Assembly (NCBI RefSeq): GCF_039519235.1 | Contig: NZ_CP154351.1 | Location: 2,418,001-2,482,000, forward strand | Length of the DNA stretch: 64,000 bases | Origin: Micrococcus sp. 2A | GTDB lineage: Bacteria; Actinomycetota; Actinomycetes; Actinomycetales; Micrococcaceae | Direction: 5' to 3' | Part shown: piece after piece, positions 7,829 to 16,468 of the stretch | Layout: each line of letters starts with the position of its first letter | How positions within the stretch are numbered: position 1 is the first letter of the stretch | Position numbers and translations under genes: made by a program | The notes under the pieces: model-generated | Databases searched by the model: none | Seen by the model: the letters and a program-made list of their open reading frames with translations, nothing else | What the model was told of the DNA's origin: nothing

Positions 7829-9169
7829 TCAGCCCGTCCCGAGCCTCATCCACGCGCCGCCCCGGGCGCGCAGGCCCAGGGTGAGCGCGCGCATGCCGAG
7901 GTACACGACGCCGAAGCCGACCCACAGCGCCACGACCCGCGTGCCGGCGTCGGGGGCGGAGAGCAGGGGTCCGGAGCGGGCCAGGAGCCACAGCACGGGG
8001 GCGTAGACGGCGAGGTTCACCAGCCCCGCGAGCGCGAGGTAGCGCGCGTCCCCGGCGCCGATGAGCACGCCGTCCAGGACGAACACGAACCCGGCGAGCG
8101 GCTGCGTGATCGCGAGGACCCAGAGGCCGGCGGTCGCGGCGGCCTGGACCGCGGGGTCGGCGGTGAAGAGGGAGGGCAGCCACGGCGCGACGGCGGCCAG
8201 CGCCACGCCGGTGAGCAGGCCGAAGCCCAGCGACCAGCGGACCATGACCGCGGTGAGGCGGCGGGCGGCGTCGGGACGGGAGGCGCCGAGCTCCGCGCCG
8301 ATGAGGGACTGCGCCGCGATGGCCAGGGCGTCGAGGGCGAACGCGAGCGTGGAGAACAGCGTGAAGACGAGCTGGTGCGCGGCGAGCACGGTCTCCCCCG
8401 CGCCGGTGGCCGCGACCACGGTCAGCAGGATCGCGGCGCGCAGGCTGGCGGTGCGCAGCAGCAGCCACGAGCCGACCTGCGCCGTGGCCCGCATGCCGGC
8501 CGCCGTCGGGAGCCAGCCGGTGCCGGCTCGCCGGAAGCGGGGCGCGAGCACCACGAGGTAGGCGGCGAGCATGGCCCACTGGACGATCGAGGTGCCGAGC
8601 GCGGAGCCGGCGACGCCCATGCCCGCCCCGTAGACGAGGGCGAGGTTGAGGCCGATGTTCGCGGCGAACCCCACCCCGGCGACGACGAGCGGGGTCACCG
8701 TGTCCTGCAGTCCCCGCAGGACACCGGTGGCGGCCAGGACCGCCAGGAGCGCGGGCAGTCCGGGCATGGACCAGCGCAGGTAGGCGACGGCGTGGGCCTG
8801 CACCTCGCCTGTGGCGCCGAGCGCTCCGGTCAGGGCGGGGGCGGCGGCCCAGCCGAGCACCCCGAGGACCGCGCCGAGCAGGAGGCCGAGCCCGACGCCG
8901 TCGCGGCCGCGGGACATGGCCGAGGCGAGGTCCCCCGCCCCGACCAGGCGGGCGACGGCGGGTGTGGTGGCGTAGGCGAGGAAGATGAGCAGCCCGGCGG
9001 CGGTGTGCAGGACGGTGGTGCCGATGCCCGCGCCCGCGAGCTGCGCCGTGCCGAGGTGTCCGACGATCGCGGTGTCCGCGAGGAGGAACAGCGGCTCCGC
9101 GATGAGCGCGCCGAACGCGGGGACCGCCAGCGCGAGGATGCGGCGGGCGAGGGGGCGGGAATCCCTCAT
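7829..9169 (-). CDS. MATE-family multidrug efflux transporter
   Basis: A 446-residue inner-membrane protein with about 12 hydrophobic helices in the two-lobed MATE arrangement (DinF-like branch). Family features include the early FGALIAEPLFLLADTAIVGHLG segment with an acidic residue in helix 1 (ADTAIVG), and the repeated equivalent LVFTLFSTLAFALDALAIAAQSLIG in the second half. It should export cationic or hydrophobic compounds using a Na+ or H+ gradient. Its ATG at 9169 overlaps the stop of the CPBP protease gene, so the two are co-translated. The frame open upstream of 9169 is a shadow of that gene. Confidence 0.85.
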   Translation of the reverse strand: MRDSRPLARRILALAVPAFGALIAEPLFLLADTAIVGHLGTAQLAGAGIGTTVLHTAAGLLIFLAYATTPAVARLVGAGDLASAMSRGRDGVGLGLLLGAVLGVLGWAAAPALTGALGATGEVQAHAVAYLRWSMPGLPALLAVLAATGVLRGLQDTVTPLVVAGVGFAANIGLNLALVYGAGMGVAGSALGTSIVQWAMLAAYLVVLAPRFRRAGTGWLPTAAGMRATAQVGSWLLLRTASLRAAILLTVVAATGAGETVLAAHQLVFTLFSTLAFALDALAIAAQSLIGAELGASRPDAARRLTAVMVRWSLGFGLLTGVALAAVAPWLPSLFTADPAVQAAATAGLWVLAITQPLAGFVFVLDGVLIGAGDARYLALAGLVNLAVYAPVLWLLARSGPLLSAPDAGTRVVALWVGFGVVYLGMRALTLGLRARGGAWMRLGTG

Positions 9170-10023
9170 CCGACGAGCGCGGTGAGGAACGGCAGGAACG
9201 CGGTGGGCGCCACGGGCTGGGGGACCTCGGGCAGGAGGGGGGCCACGAGGTAGAGCATGGCGATCGCGATGCCGTTGTTGGTCATGTGCAGGAGCACCGC
9301 GTACCCGAACGACTTCCCCATGAGGATGTAGGACACCGTGATGGCGACCGCGAGGGTCACGTACGGGATGGTCTCCACGAGGTCGAAGTCCCCGCCCGTG
9401 CCGAGGAAGTGCAGCAGCGTGAACGCCAGGATGGACACCACGGCGCACACCCACACGTTCACGTAGCGCGACAGCTTGCCCACCAGCAGGTGGCGGAAGA
9501 GGTACTCCTCCACGAGCGGGGCGGCGACCACCGTCATCAGGACCATGAGCAGCGGCGGGGCCTGCGTGGTCATCTCCTCGAGGGCGGCCTGGTTGGCGCT
9601 GGTCTGGGCCTGGCCGAGCAGGCTAAGGACCAGCACGTTCACGACGATGCACGCGAACCAGGTGGCCGGCAGCAGCAGGATCTTCCACCACGTGCCCGTG
9701 CGGAACACGCGCAGCGAGGTGACGAGCGGGCGCCACGCGACGGCGACCACGAGCAGGACGAGAACGGCGTAGCTGAGCAGGTTCACCCGGAAGGCGTCCA
9801 GGACCTGGAAGTCCTCCTGGTTGGCCGGGACGAGGTCCAGCGCGATGGCCGCGAAGAGGCCGAGCCCCAGGATCATGAGCGCCCCGTAGGCGAGCACCAC
9901 CGCGAGATCGCCCCAGTGGAAGCGGCCGGGGGTCCAGTCGGGGGTGGTCCGGGCCGCGGGGGCGGGGCGGCCGGGCCAGCCTGAGGGCGGCCAGCCGGCG
10001 GGCGGGGCGGGGGGAAGGCTCAT
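9166..10023 (-). CDS. CPBP-family intramembrane glutamic endopeptidase
   Basis: A 285-residue CAAX-protease/bacteriocin-processing (CPBP, Abi) family membrane protein. A Pro-rich N-terminus precedes eight or so membrane helices. The catalytic motifs are EEYLFRHLL (EExxxR, near residue 180), FTLLHFLG (FxxxH) and a later HMTNNG. The family cleaves within the membrane; in bacteria it is linked to peptide-bacteriocin maturation or immunity and to protein-substrate turnover, but the substrate here is unknown. The ATG at 10023 was chosen; a GTG at 10077 in the same frame is possible, as neither has a clear ribosome site. Operon with the MATE transporter. Confidence 0.8.
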   Translation of the reverse strand: MSLPPAPPAGWPPSGWPGRPAPAARTTPDWTPGRFHWGDLAVVLAYGALMILGLGLFAAIALDLVPANQEDFQVLDAFRVNLLSYAVLVLLVVAVAWRPLVTSLRVFRTGTWWKILLLPATWFACIVVNVLVLSLLGQAQTSANQAALEEMTTQAPPLLMVLMTVVAAPLVEEYLFRHLLVGKLSRYVNVWVCAVVSILAFTLLHFLGTGGDFDLVETIPYVTLAVAITVSYILMGKSFGYAVLLHMTNNGIAIAMLYLVAPLLPEVPQPVAPTAFLPFLTALVG

Positions 10024-10147
10024 GGCGGCCACGCTACCAACGGGGGCGGACGCGGGGACGGATACCCGAGCGGCCACCGGAGCGCACGCAGCCCCGGCCG
10101 ACGGGGACCGGTGGGCGGCCGGTTGGCGGGGGGCGAGGCGGAGGGTC

Positions 10148-10153
10148 TACGGT
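10148..10153 (+). promoter_or_regulatory. -10 element, leaderless VOC gene
   Basis: TACGGT is 7 nt before the ATG at 10161. A GTG inside this region (10152) with an upstream GGAGGG is the competing start. Confidence 0.4.
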
Positions 10154-10160
10154 GCACGTC

Positions 10161-10574
10161 ATGGCCCTGTTCTCCCAGCCGGTGTTCATCAACCTCCCCA
10201 CGACGGACGTGGAGCGCATCCGCGACTTCTGGACGTCCCTCGGCGCGACCGCGATGGACGACTACTCCGACGAGTACTCCGTGTGCATCGAGCTCACCGA
10301 GTCCACGTACGCGATGTACCTGAGCCCCGGCTACTACACGGACTTCATCGGCGACCGCGAGATCGCCGACTGCATGACCACCAACGCGGCCCTGATGGCG
10401 CTCACCGTGGGCGACGCCGCCGCCGTCGACGCCCTGGCCGACCGCGCGGTGGAGGCCGGCGCCGAAGAGGTCCCGCTCCCCGCGGACCTGCGCGACGAGA
10501 TGGCCGGCTCCGGCATGCACTCCCGCGAGATCGTGGACCCGGACGGCCACCAGTGGGAGTTCATCACCGCCTGA
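10161..10574 (+). CDS. VOC (glyoxalase/extradiol dioxygenase-like) family protein
   Basis: A 137-residue single-module vicinal-oxygen-chelate protein. The first beta-alpha-beta unit is seen in VFINLPTTDVERIRDFWTSLG and the closing strand in REIVDPDGHQWEF. The family is diverse; members with this DxDGHxWE ending are often close to antibiotic-resistance or demethylase-like proteins, and no reaction can be assigned. Residues near the metal-site positions are incomplete, so it may lack a metal. The start is uncertain: ATG 10161 fits a leaderless transcript, GTG 10152 fits a Shine-Dalgarno start and adds three residues. Monocistronic. Confidence 0.7.
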   Translation: MALFSQPVFINLPTTDVERIRDFWTSLGATAMDDYSDEYSVCIELTESTYAMYLSPGYYTDFIGDREIADCMTTNAALMALTVGDAAAVDALADRAVEAGAEEVPLPADLRDEMAGSGMHSREIVDPDGHQWEFITA

Positions 10575-10738
10575 GCGGGGCACGTTCACGACGACGACAC
10601 GCACCGCTCGCCCGCACGTCACCCGGGACGCGGGACGCCGTCACCCACGGCTCCTAGCCTGACGCGGCCGACAGCCGTCGGCGCCGTCAGCCCGGCCCCG
10701 CCCTCCCCGGCGCGGCCACCGGATCCAGGAGCACCCCC

Positions 10739-11836
10739 ATGCGCACTTCGCACCGCACGCTCGCCCTGCTCGCCGCCGTGAGCCTCGCCTCCGGCGCAGC
10801 CGCCCCCGCCCAGGCCGCCTCCGACCACGGCACCGGAACCGGAACCGGCAAGCCCGCCCACTCCGCCACCGCCACCGCCAAGCACGCCTTCGAATTCGGC
10901 GTCATCGGCGACGTCCCCTACGGCCAGGCCCAGGTCGACCGCTTTCCCGAGATGATCGACGAGCTCTCCGCCCAGAGCGACGAGCTCGAGTTCCTCGCCC
11001 ACGTGGGCGACGTGAAGGCCGGCTCCGCCGTCTGCTCGGACGAGTACTTCCAGATGATCCGCGGCGAGTTCGACCGCCTGACCCTCCCGCTGGTCTTCAC
11101 CCCCGGCGACAACGACTGGGTGGACTGCCACCGTGCCAACAACGGCGCCTACAACCCGCTCGAGCGCCTCGACTCCGTCCGGGACATCTTCTTCCCCGTC
11201 GCCGACCGCACCCTCGGCGTCCCCATGAAGGTGGACTCCCAGGACGAGCTGGGCCTGCCGGAGAACCTGCGCTTCCGCGAGCAGCGCGTGGAGTTCGTCG
11301 CCATCGACGTGCAGGGCTCCCACAACTCCACCGACCCGTGGGCCGGTCTCGGCCTGACCGTCCCCACCCCCGAGCAGCTCGCCGAGGTCGCCCACCGCGA
11401 CGCCGCGAACATCGCCCAGGTCAGCGAGGCCTTCGACGACGCCCGCCGCACGAACGCCCGCGGCGTCGTGATCTTCACCCAGGCGGACATGTTCGAGCCC
11501 CGCCTCGCCGCCGCCGGCATCACCGAGACGGACGTGGCCGCGTTCCGCCCGATCGTCGGCGCCATCGCCGAGCAGGCCCGCGCCTTCGACGGCCCGGTCT
11601 ACCTGATCAACGGCGACTCGCACCGCTACAACGCCGACGCGCCCCTCGCAGCCGGCTCCCCCTGGGTCGACGCCTACGGCGTGGGCGCCGTCGAGAACCT
11701 GCAGCGCGTCACCGTCGAGGGCGACGCCACCTCCAACGAGTGGACCCGCTTCACCGTCGCGCCGAACAGCGCCGGCAAGGGCAAGAACGCCGCGCAGGAG
11801 CTGCTCACCTGGGAGCGCGTGCCCTACACCTTCTGA
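10739..11836 (+). CDS. Secreted metallophosphoesterase
   Basis: A 365-residue exported protein with a Sec signal peptide (basic start, hydrophobic core LALLAAVSLASGAAA, likely cleavage after APAQA) followed by a Gly/Thr/Ser linker. The calcineurin-like metal-binding motifs appear in order: FGVIGDVPYG (about residue 61), HVGDVKAG (about 89), FTPGDNDWVDC (about 121), and INGDSHRYNAD near residue 300. It should hydrolyse phosphoesters outside the membrane with a di-metal centre. A -10 (TAGCCT, 10655-10660) gives a leader of roughly 70 nt, and AGGAG precedes the ATG. A strong terminator follows. Calcium- or phosphate-dependent control cannot be judged from the DNA. Confidence 0.8.
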   Translation: MRTSHRTLALLAAVSLASGAAAPAQAASDHGTGTGTGKPAHSATATAKHAFEFGVIGDVPYGQAQVDRFPEMIDELSAQSDELEFLAHVGDVKAGSAVCSDEYFQMIRGEFDRLTLPLVFTPGDNDWVDCHRANNGAYNPLERLDSVRDIFFPVADRTLGVPMKVDSQDELGLPENLRFREQRVEFVAIDVQGSHNSTDPWAGLGLTVPTPEQLAEVAHRDAANIAQVSEAFDDARRTNARGVVIFTQADMFEPRLAAAGITETDVAAFRPIVGAIAEQARAFDGPVYLINGDSHRYNADAPLAAGSPWVDAYGVGAVENLQRVTVEGDATSNEWTRFTVAPNSAGKGKNAAQELLTWERVPYTF

Positions 11837-11852
11837 GGTCTGAAGAACGTCT

Positions 11853-11888
11853 GAGGCCCCGCCGTCAGAACCACGACGGCGGGGCCTC
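11853..11888 (+). terminator. Strong GC hairpin terminator after phosphoesterase
   Basis: Perfect 14-bp arms (11853-11866, 11875-11888) around an 8-nt loop, 17 nt after the stop codon. Confidence 0.8.
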
Positions 11889-11943
11889 GCCTCGTCCACG
11901 TCCGCACCGGCTGTTCTGGGCCATCTTCCCCTACAGCCCTCAG

Positions 11944-11972
11944 GATTCTGGGCGAACATCCCGCCCAGAATC
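11944..11972. repeat. Intergenic hairpin B
   Basis: Perfect 11-nt arms gattctgggcg / cgcccagaatc with a 7-nt loop, in the 233-nt gap between the convergent phosphoesterase and SulP genes. Confidence 0.6.
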
Positions 11973-11979
11973 GAGTTGT

Positions 11980-12011
11980 GGGCGTGTCCCACCCGCAGAC
12001 ACGCCCAAAAA
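11980..12011 (+). terminator. Hairpin followed by A-run
   Basis: Perfect 9-nt arms (gggcgtgtc / gacacgccc) with a 9-nt loop, followed by AAAAA on this strand. Read on the minus strand, the T-run precedes the stem, so polarity as a terminator is unclear. Confidence 0.4.
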
Positions 12012-12064
12012 CCCGAGCGGGACCGAGCCAGCCCGAGCCGACCCGAGCGGGACCGAGCCAGCCC
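12011..12064. repeat. Direct repeat, 24 nt twice with 30-nt period
   Basis: Two identical 24-nt units (12011-12034 and 12041-12064) beginning acccgagcgggaccg, separated by 6 nt, directly after the SulP stop codon. Confidence 0.7.
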
Positions 12065-12069
12065 CCCGC

Positions 12070-13587
12070 TCACGCCCCGAGGCGGCCCGTCAGCCGGCCG
12101 TGCATGTCGGCGCTGGCCTGGTTCAGCCCCCGCACCTTCACCTGCACCCCGTGCCGCGCGTACTTGGTCTGCACCGCGTCGAGGGCCGCCACCGTGGAGG
12201 CGTCCCACACGTGGGCCTCGCTCAGGTCCACCACCACCCGCGCGGGGTCGAGCGCGTACTGGAACTGCGAGTACAGGTCGTCCGAGGAGGCGAAGAACAG
12301 CGCACCTCGCACGCGGTAGACGGCGGTGGCGCCGTCGTCGTCGAGCTCCCGCTCCACCGTGACGAGGCGCGAGACGCGCTGCGCGAAGAGCACGAGCGCG
12401 GTGAGCACGCCCACGCCCACGCCGACCGCGAGGTTGTGGGTGGCCACGGTCGCGATGACGGTCACGAGCATGACCGCCGTCTCCGAGCGGGGCATGGCCC
12501 GCAGCGTGGAGGGGCGCACCGAATGCCAGTCGAAGGCGGAGGCGGCCACGAAGATCATCACGCCCACGAGCGCGGCCATGGGGATCTGCGCGACGACGTC
12601 GCCGAGCACCACCACGAGCAGCAGCAGGAAGACGCCCGCCAGGAACGTGGACAGGCGCGTGCGGGCGCCGTTGGCCTTCACGTTCATCATGGTCTGGCCC
12701 ACCACGGCGCAGCCGCCCATGCCGCCGAACAGCCCCGAGACCACGTTGGCCACGCCCTGCCCCCAGGACTCGCGGGACTTGTCCGAGGGGGTGTCCGTGA
12801 TGTCGTCCACGAGCTTGGCGGTGAGCAGGGACTCCAGCAGCCCCACGAACGCCACCCCGACGGCGAAGGGCAGGATCGCCTGCAGCGTCTCCCACGTGAG
12901 GGGCACGTGGGGAGGCGCGAACACCGGCGGGGCGTCGGGCAGGGCGCCGCGGTCGCCCACGCGGGGCACGTCCAGGGCGGCGGCCACGGCCAGCACCGTC
13001 ACGACGACGATCGCCACGAGCGTGGACGGCACCGCGGTCGTGAGGCGGGGCAGGGCGAGCACCACCGCCAGCGAGAGCACCGCGAGCGGGTAGACGAGCC
13101 ACGGCACGCCGATGAGCTCGGGCAGCTGGGACGTGAGCACCAGGATGGCCAGCGCGTTCACGAAGCCGACCATCACCGAGCGCGGCACGAACCGCATGAG
13201 CCGGGCCACCCCGAACACGCCCAGCAGGATCTGCAGGGCCCCGCCCAGGATGACGGCGGCGATCAGGTGGTCCACGTCGTGCGAGCGGGAGAGCGGGGCG
13301 ACGACGAGCGCCACCGCGCCCGTGGCCGCCGAGACCATGGCCGGGCGCCCGCCCACGATCGCGATGGTCACCGCCATCGTGAACGAGGCGAACAGCCCCA
13401 CGCGCGGGTCCACGCCCGCGATCACCGAGAACGCGATGGCCTCCGGGATGAGCGCCAGCGCCACCACGAGGCCCGCGAGGACCTCGGTGCGCAGCCAGCG
13501 CGGGGTGCGGAGCGTGCGCAGGACGGACTGGCGTTCCAGGGGCGTGGGCGCGCGGTCGGGCGCGGCCACGGAGGCGGAGGAGGGCAT
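12070..13587 (-). CDS. SulP-family anion transporter with STAS domain
   Basis: A 505-residue SLC26/SulP transporter. About 12-14 hydrophobic helices occupy residues 30-400, with family segments LVVALALIPEAIAFSVIAGVD near residue 40 and GMGGCAVVGQTMMNVKANG near 290. The C-terminal cytoplasmic STAS domain (about 410-500) has VVDLSEAHVWDASTVAALD, the anti-sigma-antagonist-like core. Substrates in the family are sulfate, bicarbonate or dicarboxylates; which applies is not shown. ATG 13587 follows TACCCT by 6 nt. Monocistronic, converging on the phosphoesterase gene. Confidence 0.88.
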   Translation of the reverse strand: MPSSASVAAPDRAPTPLERQSVLRTLRTPRWLRTEVLAGLVVALALIPEAIAFSVIAGVDPRVGLFASFTMAVTIAIVGGRPAMVSAATGAVALVVAPLSRSHDVDHLIAAVILGGALQILLGVFGVARLMRFVPRSVMVGFVNALAILVLTSQLPELIGVPWLVYPLAVLSLAVVLALPRLTTAVPSTLVAIVVVTVLAVAAALDVPRVGDRGALPDAPPVFAPPHVPLTWETLQAILPFAVGVAFVGLLESLLTAKLVDDITDTPSDKSRESWGQGVANVVSGLFGGMGGCAVVGQTMMNVKANGARTRLSTFLAGVFLLLLVVVLGDVVAQIPMAALVGVMIFVAASAFDWHSVRPSTLRAMPRSETAVMLVTVIATVATHNLAVGVGVGVLTALVLFAQRVSRLVTVERELDDDGATAVYRVRGALFFASSDDLYSQFQYALDPARVVVDLSEAHVWDASTVAALDAVQTKYARHGVQVKVRGLNQASADMHGRLTGRLGA

Positions 13588-13593
13588 GCGTCG

Positions 13594-13599
13594 AGGGTA
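13594..13599 (-). promoter_or_regulatory. -10 element, leaderless SulP gene
   Basis: TACCCT on the minus strand ends 6 nt before the ATG at 13587. The surrounding 13588-13660 gap holds nothing else. Confidence 0.5.
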
Positions 13600-13660
13600 G
13601 CGGTGGTCGCTGGGGGTGATGCGGGTGACCAGGGCGCGCGTTGAGGCCACCCGACGGGCC

Positions 13661-14755
13661 TCATGCGGTGCGCATCACCCGCACGGGGTCCCGGAACGCG
13701 GCGAAGGCCGCCGGGAGCAGGCTCGCCACCACGGCGGTGAGGGCCGCCAGCACAGCCACGCCCACCACGAAGTCCATTCCCAGAGCACCTCCCTGCCCCA
13801 CGACGACGGCGTAGCCCGTCCCCGCACCCACCACCGCCCCGAGCACCGCCGGCGCGGCGGTGCGGACCGCCACGAGCAGCACGAGGTCCGCGCGGCCGAT
13901 GCCCAGGGTGCGGCGGCGGCCGAGGTCGCGGCGACGGATGAGCACGTCGGCGAGCACCACGATCGCCACGAAGAAGGCGCCCGCCCCGAGGATGAGCAGC
14001 AGCAGGGATCGGCCCAGTCCGGCCAGCTCCCCGGTGATCGTCTCGTTCCCGGCGGCCAGCGCCCGCGCGGTCTGCACCTGCGAGGAGCGAGGGTCGGGGT
14101 CGATCACGGCCAGGGCGGAGTCCTGCATGGCGCGGGTGCCGGCGGTGTCCGGGGCCAGGACGCGGACCTGCTGGACCACGAGGGAGGCCGGGGCGGCGGG
14201 CACGGCGAGCGCGTACCCGTCGAGGTCCTCGAACGGCGTGCGCGCCTCGAACGCGCCCACCACGGCCCACTGACGTCCGTCTCCGGACTCGAGCGCCCCG
14301 GAGGGCTGGGCCAGGCCCAGCTCGGCCAGCTTCGCCTCGGGCACCACCACCTCCCCGGGGCCCGGCAGGCGGCCGCGCGTGAGCTCGACGCCGCGGTCCA
14401 GGGTGCCCACCACGTGGGTCACCGCCACGCGCGTCCCGCCCGCACCGATCGCGGCGTTCACCGTGTCCACGGGCATGTCGCGGGCCAGGGCGGCCTCGGC
14501 GGCGTCGAGACCGGCGAGGGTGGTGACGGTGGCGCCGGTGAGGAAGCCGGTGCCGCCCGAGTCCGTGACGGTGAGCACGCGCGCCGCGGGCCCGGAGAGC
14601 TCCGCGGCGACGGCGGCCTCCGTGGCGGCCTGACGGCCCACCGTGGCGACGGCGGCGAAGCACATGGCGGCCACCACCAGCAGCACGAGAGCGGAGGGCA
14701 CGGGCGAGGTGCGCGCGGCGGTGAGGGCCTCGCGCAGCAGGGTTCGCAGATTCAT
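13661..14755 (-). CDS. FtsX/MacB-like ABC permease of the peptide-associated operon
   Basis: A 364-residue membrane protein with MacB-like topology: one N-terminal helix (ALVLLVVAAMCFAAVATV, about 22-40), an extracytoplasmic domain of roughly 200 residues, and three C-terminal helices (SLLLLILGAGAFFVAIVVLA, LVAVRTAAPAVLGAVVGAG, VVGVAVLAALTAVVAS). It is shorter than typical MacB permeases. It lies 16 nt behind the ATPase gene, at the end of a five-gene operon. With the ATPase and the membrane-fusion protein it should form a MacAB/YknXYZ-like machine that moves or senses a peptide at the cell surface. Direction of transport and substrate are inferred. Confidence 0.75.
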   Translation of the reverse strand: MNLRTLLREALTAARTSPVPSALVLLVVAAMCFAAVATVGRQAATEAAVAAELSGPAARVLTVTDSGGTGFLTGATVTTLAGLDAAEAALARDMPVDTVNAAIGAGGTRVAVTHVVGTLDRGVELTRGRLPGPGEVVVPEAKLAELGLAQPSGALESGDGRQWAVVGAFEARTPFEDLDGYALAVPAAPASLVVQQVRVLAPDTAGTRAMQDSALAVIDPDPRSSQVQTARALAAGNETITGELAGLGRSLLLLILGAGAFFVAIVVLADVLIRRRDLGRRRTLGIGRADLVLLVAVRTAAPAVLGAVVGAGTGYAVVVGQGGALGMDFVVGVAVLAALTAVVASLLPAAFAAFRDPVRVMRTA

Positions 14756-14771
14756 GGGCGGGCCTCGAGGG

Positions 14772-15416
14772 TCATAGCCGCACCACCTCGTCCGCCCGCG
14801 CGACGACGGCCGGGTCGTGCGTGGCCACCACCACGGTGCGCCCCTCGGCGGCCGTCTCGGCCAGTGCGTCGAGCACGAGGGAGGCGTTGTCCGGATCCAG
14901 GTTGCCCGTGGGCTCGTCGGCCAGCACCACCGCGGGAGTGTTCACGAGCGCCCGGCACACCGCCACGCGCTGGGCCTGGCCGCCCGAGACCTGGCCCGGC
15001 CGGTGCTCGGCCCGGTGTCCCAGGCCGAAGCGCTCCAGCAGCGCCCGGGCCCGCTCCTCCAGCACCCGACGCTCCAGCCCTGCGTACAGACCGGGCTCCA
15101 CCACCGAGTCCAGGATGGGCCGGGACGGGTCCAGCTCGGCGTCCTGGAACACGAACCCCACGGACGTGGCCCGCAACCGCGCCCGGCGCCGGTCCGGCAG
15201 GGCGGAGGCCTCGACGTCGCCCAGGCGCACCACGCCCGCCGAGGGCGTGAGCATAAGCCCCAGCACGTACAGCAGCGTGGACTTGCCGCGCCCGGACGGG
15301 CCGGTGAGCGCGGTGACGGCGCCAGGGGTGAAGCGGTGGGTCAGGCCGTCGAACAGCTCCTCCGCGCCGCGCGTGTACGCGAAGCGCAGGTCCGCCACGG
15401 ACAGCTCCGCGTTCAC
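14772..15416 (-). CDS. ABC transporter ATP-binding protein (LolD/MacB class)
   Basis: A 214-residue ABC ATPase. Walker A is GPSGRGKS (about residues 38-45), the signature is VSGGQAQR, Walker B is VVLADEP followed by TGNLDP, and the switch His is in VVVATHDP. Two departures from consensus are visible: Walker A has R where S or A is usual (SGRGKS), and the usual Q-loop region reads FQDAELDPS. The GTG start at 15416 overlaps the stop of the membrane-fusion gene (GTGA), implying coupled translation. It energises the FtsX-like permease encoded next. Confidence 0.85.
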   Translation of the reverse strand: MNAELSVADLRFAYTRGAEELFDGLTHRFTPGAVTALTGPSGRGKSTLLYVLGLMLTPSAGVVRLGDVEASALPDRRRARLRATSVGFVFQDAELDPSRPILDSVVEPGLYAGLERRVLEERARALLERFGLGHRAEHRPGQVSGGQAQRVAVCRALVNTPAVVLADEPTGNLDPDNASLVLDALAETAAEGRTVVVATHDPAVVARADEVVRL

Positions 15417-16468
15417 GGCGCGCCGTTCAGCACGCGCACGGTCTCCCCGGCGTCCACGCCGTCCACCACGGCCAGGCCGTCCGCGGAGCCGCGGACGGTG
15501 ACGGTGCGCTCTTCCTCGACGCCGTCCTGCACCACGGTGACCACGACGGCGCCGCCGGGCTGGGTGCGCAGCGCGGACACGGGGACCACGGGCCCGGTGA
15601 CGGGCGGGACCACGTTGACCTTCGAGAGCAGGGAGGTGGAGGCCTCGGCTGGCAGGGAGTCGCAGTCCGCGCCGCACACCGCGCCGCCGTCGGGGGCGGT
15701 CAGGGGGATGCGGATCAGCCCTTGGTCGTCCGCGGTGGACTCGCCGGCCACGGCCTCCCACTCGTGCTCGCCGTGGGGCACGGTCACCGCGGTGCCGGCC
15801 GGGATCATGGCGGCCTGGTCCTGGTTGACCTCGATGGCGAACGTGGGCTCGTCGCCGGGGCGGGCGACGATGGTCTCGCCTCCCGCGAGCGCGCCGCCGA
15901 CGGCCGTTGCCTTCGCGTCCACGCTGAGTGCGGCGGGGAGTGATTCCAGCACCACGAGCTGGCCCAGCTCCACGGTGCCCGCGGCCGGGTAGTCGCGCTC
16001 GGTGAGCCAGCCGTTCCAGGCGACAGCGGTGGCCTCGTCCCAGGTGCCGGTGACCTCCACCTTCGCCCCCGTGGCGGCGAGCATTCGCTGGAACGCGGCG
16101 ACATCGCTGCCGGTGGCGCCCTCGTCGAGCGCCCGCCACTGGGGCAGCTCGCCCTGCACGGCGATCACGGGCTGCTGCGCGACGGCGTACAGCACGTCCC
16201 CGGCGGCCACCTCACCGGACTCCCCGGCCCGGGTGACGACGCCGGACAGCGCGTTCACGGCGGCCGGCGCCTGCTCGCGGGCCACGGACACGCCGAGGGT
16301 GATGACGCGGCCGAGCTCCTGCTCGGCGACGGTGACGACGGCGTCCTCGGACGGACGCTGATCGGCCTGGGCCGGAGGGGTGAGCGTGGCCCGGCCGGCC
16401 CAGAAGGCGAGGGCGGCGACGAGCACGAGCGTGAGGACGAGAGCGGCCCAGCGGGTGACCTTGCTCAT
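15413..16468 (-). CDS. Membrane-fusion/periplasmic adaptor-like protein with peptidoglycan-binding segment
   Basis: A 351-residue membrane-anchored exported protein. One N-terminal helix (LVLTLVLVAALAFWAG, about 11-27) is followed by an HlyD/MacA-type body. Residues about 120-165 (ATGSDVAAFQRMLAATG ... WNGWLTERDYPAAG) match a PG_binding_1 module, the arrangement seen in Gram-positive adaptors annotated as peptidoglycan-binding. The C-terminal half has barrel-sandwich-like strands and a VVPVSALRTQPGG adaptor motif. Its ATG overlaps the lipoprotein stop and its stop overlaps the ATPase start. It likely links the exporter to the cell wall. Confidence 0.75.
   Translation of the reverse strand: MSKVTRWAALVLTLVLVAALAFWAGRATLTPPAQADQRPSEDAVVTVAEQELGRVITLGVSVAREQAPAAVNALSGVVTRAGESGEVAAGDVLYAVAQQPVIAVQGELPQWRALDEGATGSDVAAFQRMLAATGAKVEVTGTWDEATAVAWNGWLTERDYPAAGTVELGQLVVLESLPAALSVDAKATAVGGALAGGETIVARPGDEPTFAIEVNQDQAAMIPAGTAVTVPHGEHEWEAVAGESTADDQGLIRIPLTAPDGGAVCGADCDSLPAEASTSLLSKVNVVPPVTGPVVPVSALRTQPGGAVVVTVVQDGVEEERTVTVRGSADGLAVVDGVDAGETVRVLNGAP

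Noticed and set aside
13661..14755. FtsX cell-division role for the permease at 13661
   Set aside because: It has a MacB-like large extracytoplasmic domain and partners with an adaptor and a peptide gene; no FtsE-like context.
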